Source of the DNA: CAYTRP01 sp964625145
GTDB lineage: Bacteria > Sumerlaeota > Sumerlaeia > SLMS01 > JAHLLQ01
DNA: 6,759 bases
Direction: 5' to 3'
Assembly (NCBI GenBank): GCA_964625145.1
Contig: CAZVAQ010000175.1
Span: 1-6,759, forward strand
Part shown: positions 1 through 4,807 of the stretch, piece after piece
Position numbering within the stretch: position 1 is the first letter of the stretch
Layout of the letters: every line of letters begins with the position of its first letter
Notes under the pieces: generated by a model
Told to the model about the DNA's origin: nothing
The model's input: the letters and a program-made list of their open reading frames with translations, nothing else
Database searches by the model: none
Position numbers and translations under genes: made by a program

Positions 1-2
1 AG

Positions 3-86
3 CAACCGGAAGTTGTTGATTTTCAGTTGTTGAAGGCGCATAGCCGCTCCATCATTCGAGGAAGGCCATCACGCTTGACATCCTGA
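3..86 (+). CDS. Possible 3' end of an upstream gene (partial, product unknown)
   Basis: Frame 3 of the plus strand is open from the window edge to a TGA at 84-86 and gives 27 residues ending in HSRSIIRGRPSRLTS. The other two plus frames stop within the first 33 bases. The tail reads like an ordinary charged helical C-terminus, but it is too short to assign. A weak GCC-AAA-GGC hairpin followed by TTTT (88-100) sits directly after the stop, as a poor intrinsic terminator might. Third codon positions in its first half are not GC-rich, unlike the confident genes here, so this could also be chance open frame. Upstream sequence would decide. Confidence 0.3.
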   Translation, partial: QPEVVDFQLLKAHSRSIIRGRPSRLTS

Positions 87-191
87 GGCCAAAGGCTTTT
101 CTGGTAGCGTGGTTGTTTGAAGTGCCTCATCCGCGCTCCCGTCGACCCGCTCCCCAGGCAACACTTTCCCTCTCTCGCGGAGTCTCCCCCC

Positions 192-422
192 ATGGCAAAC
201 GACATCAAAGGCCAAATGCATCTCGTGCGATCGATGCTGGAGTCCACACTCCAGACTGGATCCATGGACCTGACTGTGGAGCAATGCGAGGCCCGCTTGA
301 TGCTCGAGTCGCTGTGGGGCTTCAGCATCGTCGACTCCGAATGGGACGGCTGTGTGCTGGAATACGACAAGTTCCGCTCCGGTGTTTCCTCCCGCCCACG
401 CGGTCCCGCCGGCCAAGCCTGA
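192..422 (+). CDS. Small hypothetical protein, 76 aa
   Basis: I do not recognise this protein. It starts MANDIKGQMHLVRSM at an ATG preceded by CGGAG (178-182) with 9 nt spacing, and ends at TGA 420-422. Nearly every codon ends in G or C, as in the confident genes nearby, which supports real coding. Residues 5-45 are predicted by eye to be helical and amphipathic, with an acidic, Leu/Met-rich stretch around VEQCEARLMLESLWG. A hydrophobic/aromatic segment follows (FSIVDSEWDGCVLEYDKF), then a short Arg/Pro/Gly tail likely to be disordered. It has no signal peptide, membrane segment or Cys pair. The gene is convergent with the bshB1-like gene, with only 12 bp between stops. It may be a small regulator or adaptor, but nothing in the sequence proves that. 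An upstream in-frame TTG at 117 has a less convincing context. Confidence 0.6.
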   Translation: MANDIKGQMHLVRSMLESTLQTGSMDLTVEQCEARLMLESLWGFSIVDSEWDGCVLEYDKFRSGVSSRPRGPAGQA

Positions 423-434
423 CCGGCTCCCCAC

Positions 435-1175
435 TCACGCCAACTGCGTCGGGTCATCGATCCGCAACGGCGACACCGCGCGGAATCCCTCCGCATAGCG
501 CACCCCTATCAGCGAACCGAAGAACACCGCCCGGCCCTCCATGAAGTGCCAGGCGATGTCGCTGCTGACGTAGGTCTCAGGGCCTTTGTAGTCAGGGTTG
601 TGGAGCTGCGAACGAAACGCGCGCAGCGCCGCCATCTTTGTTTCCACCACCTCGGTGATATCCACCACAAAGGACGGCGCCACCGGCCAACGGTCGCGAG
701 AGCCCACGTAGTGGAAGAGGCGGTGCGTCTTGTGGCGCGGTTGGCCCGTGTCGTACTTTAGCACGTTGGCCTGGAAGAATGCGTCCTTCACCGCGCGGCT
801 GATGGCGTTGTGGTCCGGATGATGGTCATCCGGTTCGTGCGTGAAAATCGTGCGCGGGCGTGCATGGCGAATCAAACGGACCACTGCGCGTGTGGCCGCG
901 GGAATGTCGTCGCCAATGTGTCCATCGGACAGACCGAGATTCACCCGGCGCACGCCGAGGATCTCCGCCGCGTCGGCTGCTTCCTGGGCGCGCTCTTCCA
1001 ACGTGCCGCGGGTGCCCATCTCGCCGCGTGTTGCATCGGCCACCAGGACACGCCGCCCCATCGCCACCAGCCGAGCCACTGTCCCCCCGGCCAGAATCTC
1101 CACATCGTCGGGATGCGCGCCGATGAACAGCGCGTCGTAGGGTTGATCGACTGGTTCGGAAGGGAAATCGCTCAT
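435..1175 (-). CDS. bshB1: BshB1-like LmbE/PIG-L family N-acetylglucosamine deacetylase
   Basis: This 246-aa protein has the LmbE/PIG-L zinc deacetylase signature GAHPDDVEI (residues 19-27) and the second zinc-site motif HHPDH (118-122). H21, D24 and H122 are the expected metal ligands and D23 the general base. KYDTGQ (140-145), FVVDI (169-173) and the C-terminal GVRYAEGF plus PL (224-237) match the BshB1 subgroup rather than MshB or mycothiol amidase. In that subgroup the known reaction is removal of acetate from N-acetylglucosaminyl-malate in cytoplasmic bacillithiol synthesis. The length is normal for BshB1 (about 230-240 aa). The ATG overlaps the stop of the moeB-like gene as ATGA (1172-1175); only a weak AAGG lies 4 nt upstream, so translation is probably coupled. 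No glycosyltransferase BshA or ligase BshC is in view, so the substrate is inferred. Confidence 0.85.
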   Translation of the reverse strand: MSDFPSEPVDQPYDALFIGAHPDDVEILAGGTVARLVAMGRRVLVADATRGEMGTRGTLEERAQEAADAAEILGVRRVNLGLSDGHIGDDIPAATRAVVRLIRHARPRTIFTHEPDDHHPDHNAISRAVKDAFFQANVLKYDTGQPRHKTHRLFHYVGSRDRWPVAPSFVVDITEVVETKMAALRAFRSQLHNPDYKGPETYVSSDIAWHFMEGRAVFFGSLIGVRYAEGFRAVSPLRIDDPTQLA

Positions 1176-2020
1176 GGTGCCTTGGGGAGCGGCTTGACCG
1201 TGCACCCGGCCGCCGCCTGTCCGTAATCGTCCAGCAACGCCTTGATGGTGGGAGAATCGCCGTTGAGGGGACAACGCGGATTCCGCCGCAATTTGATCTC
1301 GCGCCACTTCATGGCCAGGGCGTCGAGCGTCAACATGCGCCCCGCCAGGGGCTTGCCAATGCCCAGCAACAGCTTCAGGATCTCTGCGGCCTGCATGCTG
1401 CCGATGATGCCGGGGACGACGCCGAAGATTCCCGCCTCCTGGCAGGAGGGGATGAGCCCCGGCGCCGGCGGTTCCGGGAACAGGCACCGCAGGCATGGCG
1501 AATCCGCACCGCCGTCGTTGGGGAAGACGGTGACCTGTCCCTCAAACTGGAAGAGCGCCCCGCTGACCAGCGGCTTTCGCGCCAAGTGTGCAGCGTCGTT
1601 CACCAAGTAGCGCGTGGGGAAGTTGTCGCTTCCTTCCACGATGACATCGCACGCACGGAACAGCTCAAGAGCATTCGAAGGAAGCAACGCGTCCTCGTGC
1701 ACGACCACGTTCACATCCGGGTTCAGTGCACGAATAGACTCGGCTGCGGAGATCGCCTTTGGCCGGCCGAGATCCGCGGTGGTGTGAATCACCTGCCGCT
1801 GCAGGTTCGACGCATCGACGACATCGAAGTCGATGATGTCAATCGTCCCCACTCCCGCCGCGGCGAGGTACAGCAGCACCGGACTCCCCAACCCACCAGC
1901 TCCCACCACCAACACCCGCGACCCCAACAACCGCCGCTGTCCCTTCCCTCCCACCTGCGGCAGGATAATATGCCGCGCGTAGCGTTCGATCTGCTCGTTG
2001 GTGAAGCGCTCAGCGGGCAA
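1172..2020 (-). CDS. moeB: MoeB/ThiF/HesA-family sulfur-carrier adenylyltransferase, TTG start
   Basis: This 282-aa E1-like enzyme would use ATP to adenylate the C-terminal Gly-Gly of a ThiS/MoaD-type carrier before sulfur is loaded. It opens with the family signature RYARHIILPQVGGKGQ (13-28). The nucleotide-binding loop GAGGLGSP is at 40-47, DFDVVDASNLQRQ at 64-76, the SDNFPTR segment at 131-137, the C193 loop (SCQEAGIFG) at 192-200 and PGIIGSMQAAE at 203-213. The zinc site has CLRC (176-179), but the second pair reads CPLN (250-253) where CPxC is normal. It lacks the C-terminal rhodanese domain of MoeBR/MOCS3 proteins. The only workable start is TTG at 2020: a TGA lies five codons upstream with no ATG or GTG between, and AGAGG (2030-2034) is 9 nt away. 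It overlaps the bshB1-like gene by 4 bp. moeB, thiF and other subtypes cannot be separated without the partner carrier. Confidence 0.9.
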   Translation of the reverse strand: MPAERFTNEQIERYARHIILPQVGGKGQRRLLGSRVLVVGAGGLGSPVLLYLAAAGVGTIDIIDFDVVDASNLQRQVIHTTADLGRPKAISAAESIRALNPDVNVVVHEDALLPSNALELFRACDVIVEGSDNFPTRYLVNDAAHLARKPLVSGALFQFEGQVTVFPNDGGADSPCLRCLFPEPPAPGLIPSCQEAGIFGVVPGIIGSMQAAEILKLLLGIGKPLAGRMLTLDALAMKWREIKLRRNPRCPLNGDSPTIKALLDDYGQAAAGCTVKPLPKAP

Positions 2021-2029
2021 GGTCTGGAA

Positions 2030-2034
2030 CCTCT
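2030..2034 (-). promoter_or_regulatory. Ribosome binding site for the TTG-started moeB-like gene
   Basis: On the minus strand AGAGG lies 9 nt before TTG 2020. It decides the start because the reading frame is closed a few codons upstream and has no ATG or GTG before the conserved N-terminal motif. The site lies only about 25 bp from the edge of the palindromic repeat, so the leader of this gene is largely repeat-derived. Confidence 0.6.
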
Positions 2035-2058
2035 GTCAGTTGAAAGAGAGAAAAAAAA

Positions 2059-2208
2059 TTTTACCACGGAGACACGAAGACCACGGAGGAAAAGCAAATC
2101 CACAGATTATAGAGATGAACACAGATTGGCCAGTTCGAATCAACAATGGCGACTTTATCCTTTAGCCTTTATCCTTACTCTCCGTGCCCTCCGTGTCTCC
2201 GTGGTGAA
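2059..2208 (-). repeat. Dispersed palindromic repeat, copy 1 (150 bp, MITE/REP-like)
   Basis: Near-perfect terminal inverted repeats of about 30 bp close this element: TTTACCACGGAGACACGAAG at the left (from 2060), and CTCCGTGTCTCCGTGGTGAA at the right (2189-2208). Read on the minus strand, the order is right arm, an AAGGATAAAG-type mini-tandem (2151-2176), a core with two ATCTGTG motifs (2099-2126), then left arm. Copy 2 at 3679-3838 has the same parts in the same order. The arms encode the peptides TTETRR and HHGDTEGTE, familiar to me as spurious annotated proteins in many environmental genomes, so the family is probably widespread. There is no transposase here. It fills the tusA-moeB gap, starting 9 bp after the tusA stop, and as RNA could fold into a long hairpin that attenuates or protects the transcript. 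Confidence 0.85.
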
Positions 2209-2217
2209 TCAACTCCC

Positions 2218-2475
2218 TCACTCGCCTCGTTCGATGAGCAGGCGCCAGATGCCTTCCTGCATCGGTTCCTCGGCGTGCACGATGTTTCCCTCCTGCTTGC
2301 AGGAGCGCACGACGTTCAGGCGCGATTCGCCGTCGCGCACATGGACTTCCAGCACTTCGCCCGGCTCCATCTCCTCCAGCTCCAGCTTCGTCTTCACAAA
2401 CGTGATGGGGCACACCTCAAGCGTGATGTCCAGCGTGCGGACTGGCTGGGGCGTGCCGGGCTTGGTGTATGTCAA
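2218..2475 (-). CDS. TusA-family sulfurtransferase/sulfur relay protein, TTG start
   Basis: This 85-aa protein is a single TusA-like domain. LDITLEVCPITFVKTKLEL (15-33) holds the conserved cysteine C22 in a CPxT variant of the CPxP motif, followed by the helix and the MEPGEVLEVHV strand (36-46) usual in the family. The family carries sulfur as a persulfide on this Cys in the cytoplasm and hands it to other proteins, for example in tRNA thiolation or cofactor synthesis; the partner here is unknown. A second Cys (C59) lies where TusA proteins often have a variable loop. I chose TTG 2475 because AGGAG (2483-2487) lies 7 nt upstream and no ATG or GTG precedes the domain at a sensible place. The frame extends farther upstream, but only as a low-complexity shadow of the SPFH gene. 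The gap to the SPFH stop is 10 bp, so the two are cotranscribed. Together with MoeB it points to a sulfur relay. Confidence 0.85.
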   Translation of the reverse strand: MTYTKPGTPQPVRTLDITLEVCPITFVKTKLELEEMEPGEVLEVHVRDGESRLNVVRSCKQEGNIVHAEEPMQEGIWRLLIERGE

Positions 2476-2482
2476 CGGGCTG

Positions 2483-2487
2483 CTCCT
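2483..2487 (-). promoter_or_regulatory. Shine-Dalgarno of the tusA-like gene, overlapping the SPFH stop
   Basis: On the minus strand the SPFH stop and the Shine-Dalgarno form TAGGAG, so the two signals share bases. The spacing to TTG 2475 is 7 nt. This fixes the TusA start at a non-ATG codon and suggests that ribosomes ending on the SPFH gene reinitiate on the tusA-like gene. Confidence 0.75.
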
Positions 2488-3535
2488 ACTTTCGTGGTGG
2501 GCTGGTGCGGGGATAGGGCTCTTCGCCTCGGCCTGCTGCCTGGGGATCGAACTCCTCGGCGGGGGAGATGCCGCTCGCCGGGCTTGAATGGCTGCCACCG
2601 CCGCTTTCGGTGGTCGAGCCCGAGTTGTCCGGCGGGGCCAACGGCAGGTTCTCATCGGCCTCCCGCACCTTCGCGCTGACAAGACCGCCTTGCATCGTCC
2701 CCATCAAGACCGAGTTCTGCAGGTTCTCCGCGATGCCCTGCACCGCGCTGGGCGAATGCGGGATCATGATCGTGTTGCTGCGCGACTGCGCGCCGACTTC
2801 CTTCAGCGTGTCGAAGTACTGCGTCATCACGACGAGCTGCATCACGTCTCCCGGGCGCGTGCCGGGGACGGCCTGCGAGAACTCCAGCACGCTGTCGCGC
2901 AATCCGTCGACGATCGCCTTGCGCTGGTCGGCCACGCCCTTGCCGCGCAGGCGCATCGATTCCGCCTCGGCTTCCGCCTGCTTGATGCGCAGGATCTTTT
3001 CCGCCTCGCCGCGCTCCTCGCTCGCGCGCCGGATGCGCTGTGCCGCGTTGATCTCGTTCATCGCCCTCTTCACGTTCGCGTCGGGATCGATGTCGTTCAC
3101 CAGCGTCTTCACGATGTTGTAGCCATACTGGTTCATCGTGTCTTCCAGGCCGCTCTTCACGGCGTTGGCGATCTCGTCCTTGTTCTGGAAAACATCGTCC
3201 AGCTTCATCTTGGGGACGACGGCGCGGACCTCGTCATAGACGAACGACTCGATCTGCATCTGCGGATTCGCCAGTTCGTAGTGTGCCTCGCGAATGCGGC
3301 CGGGCATGATGTGATACTGCACCGCCACGGTGATCTTGACGAACACGTCGTCCAGCGTCTTCGTCTCCACGTTCACGTAGAGCTCATGGACGCGCAGGCT
3401 GACACGTCCGGAAACCTTCTCGAAGGGGAGCAATATGTTCACGCCGGGCGAGGCAACGCGGGCGAACTTGCCAAAGCGCTCGATGATGGCGGCGCTCTTC
3501 TCCTGAACGGTGATGATCCACGGGATGGGCAGCAT
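2486..3535 (-). CDS. SPFH-domain (HIR/prohibitin-like) membrane-associated scaffold protein
   Basis: This 349-aa protein has an SPFH/band 7 domain over about residues 8-165: VQEKSAAIIERFGKF (10-24), SPGVNILLPF (29-38), ETKTLDDVFVKITVAVQY (57-74). An Ala/Glu/Arg-rich coiled coil follows (about 155-200, QAEAEAESMRLRG) as in stomatin and flotillin relatives. Residues 203-290 match the HIR-like subgroup (MTQYFDTLKEVG, NTIMIPHSPSAV). Such proteins oligomerise on membranes and organise microdomains or proteases. There is no N-terminal transmembrane helix, unlike QmcA or stomatin, so attachment would be peripheral, perhaps by the hydrophobic MLPIPWIITV start. Residues 291-349 are a Pro/Ser/Gly/Glu-rich, probably disordered tail. 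ATG 3535 has GGAGG (3543-3547) 7 nt upstream. No NfeD-type partner is adjacent; the downstream partner is the tusA-like gene. The client is unknown. Confidence 0.9.
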   Translation of the reverse strand: MLPIPWIITVQEKSAAIIERFGKFARVASPGVNILLPFEKVSGRVSLRVHELYVNVETKTLDDVFVKITVAVQYHIMPGRIREAHYELANPQMQIESFVYDEVRAVVPKMKLDDVFQNKDEIANAVKSGLEDTMNQYGYNIVKTLVNDIDPDANVKRAMNEINAAQRIRRASEERGEAEKILRIKQAEAEAESMRLRGKGVADQRKAIVDGLRDSVLEFSQAVPGTRPGDVMQLVVMTQYFDTLKEVGAQSRSNTIMIPHSPSAVQGIAENLQNSVLMGTMQGGLVSAKVREADENLPLAPPDNSGSTTESGGGSHSSPASGISPAEEFDPQAAGRGEEPYPRTSPPRK

Positions 3536-3542
3536 TTGGTAT

Positions 3543-3547
3543 CCTCC
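3543..3547 (-). promoter_or_regulatory. Strong Shine-Dalgarno of the SPFH gene
   Basis: GGAGG on the minus strand, 7 nt before ATG 3535. It is the best ribosome binding site in the window and fixes the SPFH start without an N-terminal membrane helix. Confidence 0.8.
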
Positions 3548-3575
3548 GGGTGATTAGGTCATCCATACGTGCAAG

Positions 3576-3599
3576 GGACGTACCCAATCCCCTACGTCC
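3576..3599. promoter_or_regulatory. Operator-like inverted repeat upstream of the SPFH gene
   Basis: A perfect 7-bp dyad, GGACGTA and TACGTCC with a 10-nt spacer, lies 41-64 bp before the SPFH ATG in the divergent intergenic region. The half-sites are one helical turn and a half apart centre to centre (17 bp), which suits a dimeric regulator; as RNA it could be a leader hairpin. I cannot find a convincing -35/-10 pair around it, so its relation to transcription is unproven. Confidence 0.35.
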
Positions 3600-3634
3600 G
3601 CCGAAATCGAAAATTCAGCCCCGCCGGGGAAAAA

Positions 3635-3669
3635 CCGCAACCTCCCGATTGCGGCCTTGGGCCCGATTG
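3635..3669. repeat. CCCGATTG direct repeat with an overlapping hairpin
   Basis: CCCGATTG occurs at 3644-3651 and again at 3662-3669, 18 bp apart, each followed by CGG or ACGG. The first copy overlaps a perfect 6-bp stem, CCGCAA/TTGCGG, at 3635-3654 with an 8-nt loop. It lies just outside repeat copy 2. It may be an operator pair, a remnant of an insertion event, or chance. Confidence 0.3.
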
Positions 3670-3678
3670 ACGGATGGA

Positions 3679-3838
3679 TTCACCACGGAGGCACGAAGAG
3701 CACGGAGAGAAGGGGAAGGATAAAGTCTAAAGGATGAAGGCTAAAGTAACGCCTGCTCCCCTCATTTCATCATCTGTGGTCATCTTTTCCATCTGTGGAC
3801 CTGTACTTCCTCCGTGTCCTTCGTGCCTCCGTGGTAAA
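3679..3838 (+). repeat. Dispersed palindromic repeat, copy 2 (160 bp, MITE/REP-like)
   Basis: The element has the same plan as copy 1 in the opposite orientation. The left arm is TTCACCACGGAGGCACGAAG (from 3679), and the right arm ends TTCGTGCCTCCGTGGTAAA (to 3838). Inside are the AAGGATAAAG mini-tandem (3716-3748) and the core with ATCTGTGG at 3772-3779 and 3791-3798. The arms agree with copy 1 at most positions, and several differences are paired so that the hairpin is kept (for example GGCACGAAG facing CTTCGTGCC), which suggests that structure matters or that the arms convert each other. The right edge is 24 bp before the amidohydrolase ATG. No target-site duplication is obvious. Confidence 0.85.
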
Positions 3839-3862
3839 CATCCCACCAATTCCCCAGTCTGC

Positions 3863-4795
3863 ATGTACTTCAACGCCCATGCCCATGTCGAGCTTTCGTT
3901 CCTGCGCGGGGCGCTGCCGTCAGGTATCGGCTTTGTGGAGTGGCTGCAGCAATTGGTTTGGCTGAAGCGAACCACCGATCCGCAGGCCATCGCCGCGGCC
4001 GCCACCGTGGCCCTCGACGAAATCCGGCAGGCCAAGACCAGCGCGCTGCTCGACATTGACGCCATGGGTGTCACTCCGGGCCTGCTCGGCCATGCGCCCT
4101 TCCCCGTCCTCTCCTTCACGGAGATGATCGCCTTTCATCCCGACCAGGCCGATGGCACCGTTGCCCGTGCGCTTGACCGCCAGGCCCGCTACACTGCCCG
4201 CGCGCGCAGGCATGTCGGCCTCTCGCCCCACGCGCCCTATACCACCACGCCGCGCTTGATCCTCTCGGCACAGGCGCAGGCAGATCGATTGGGCCAATGG
4301 ATGTGCATCCACGCCGCCGAAACGCGCGAGGAAACCGAGATGATCCTGCACGGCCGCGGTCCGCTTCATGACTTTCTGCGCGACATTGGGGCCCTGCCGG
4401 ATGATTGGAGCCCCGCCGGACTTCGGCCAATTCCCTATCTGGCGACGCTCGGCGCCCTGGGGCCGCAAACGTTGCTCGTGCATTGCAACGACATCGACGA
4501 CGCGGACATCCGGATCATGGCGACCGCCGGCTGCCATGTTGTCGTCTGTCCCGGCACGCATGTCTTCTTCGCCCGCGAAGAGTTCCCCCTTGCCCGTCTG
4601 CTCGACGCTGGCATTCCCGTACACCTTGGGACTGATAGCCTTGCCAGCAACAAGGCCCTCGACATGGCGCGCGAAGTGCGCCTGGCGTGCGAGCTGGCAC
4701 CGTCCATCGATCCGCGGCGCATCGAGCAGATGGCAATGATGACGGATGAAGTGAGGACGTTGTTCTTTGAAGCCACAGCCAAGCCATCAACATAA
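3863..4795 (+). CDS. Metal-dependent amidohydrolase, TIM-barrel only (aminofutalosine/MTA deaminase-like)
   Basis: This 310-aa hydrolase belongs to the amidohydrolase superfamily, closest by motif to deaminases of the MtaD/TrzN/aminodeoxyfutalosine type, which act on C-N bonds of purine- or triazine-like rings. The visible metal and active-site residues are HAH (6-8), SPHAPY with H123, H150 and E153 in CIHAAE, H207 in LVHCND, and D258 in LGTDSLASN. All catalytic positions are intact. The usual family protein is about 380-450 aa, with a beta-sandwich built from both termini. Here the barrel begins at residue 3 and the protein ends just after barrel helix 8, so both halves of that domain are missing. 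ATG 3863 fits the conserved NAHAH strand but has no clear Shine-Dalgarno. An in-frame ATG at 3734 would add 43 residues wholly or mostly encoded by repeat copy 2 and is less likely. It is followed 12 bp later by the aldolase gene. The substrate is unknown. Confidence 0.85.
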   Translation: MYFNAHAHVELSFLRGALPSGIGFVEWLQQLVWLKRTTDPQAIAAAATVALDEIRQAKTSALLDIDAMGVTPGLLGHAPFPVLSFTEMIAFHPDQADGTVARALDRQARYTARARRHVGLSPHAPYTTTPRLILSAQAQADRLGQWMCIHAAETREETEMILHGRGPLHDFLRDIGALPDDWSPAGLRPIPYLATLGALGPQTLLVHCNDIDDADIRIMATAGCHVVVCPGTHVFFAREEFPLARLLDAGIPVHLGTDSLASNKALDMAREVRLACELAPSIDPRRIEQMAMMTDEVRTLFFEATAKPST

Positions 4796-4807
4796 CCGGA
4801 GACCCCA

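Noticed and set aside
11..33. AGTTGTTGA direct repeat (11-19 and 25-33)
   Set aside because: It is only nine bases twice near the window edge and lies within a possible coding end; not enough to call an operator or iteron.
408..427. GCCGG/CCGGC stem between the convergent 76-aa gene and bshB1 as a bidirectional terminator
   Set aside because: The stem is only 5 bp and no T-run follows on either strand.
2059..2208. Repeat copies as a CRISPR array
   Set aside because: There are only two distant copies in inverted orientation with internal palindromes, no spacers and no cas genes.
2162..2413. Minus-strand frame ending in HHGDTEGTE
   Set aside because: The start is inside tusA in another frame and the end is repeat sequence; this peptide is a familiar artefact of the repeat family.
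1586..2587. Long plus-strand open frame (333 codons) antisense to moeB, repeat and tusA
   Set aside because: It runs opposite to genes with clear domain motifs, passes through repeat copy 1, and its translation is Arg/Pro/Ser/His-rich without any motif; it is a GC-driven shadow.
2588..3553. Long plus-strand open frame (321 codons) antisense to the SPFH gene
   Set aside because: Its His/Arg/Leu/Asp-rich composition is typical of a mirror frame, and the minus strand has a complete SPFH domain with a strong ribosome binding site.
3621..3634. CCCC-GCC-GGGG followed by A-run as a terminator
   Set aside because: The stem is 4 bp and the A/T-run is on the wrong side for minus-strand transcription, with no gene ending here.
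3734..3862. Upstream ATG of the amidohydrolase frame as the true start
   Set aside because: The extension is repeat-derived, AAGG abuts the ATG with no spacing, and the conserved barrel begins at ATG 3863. It is kept only as a question in the findings.
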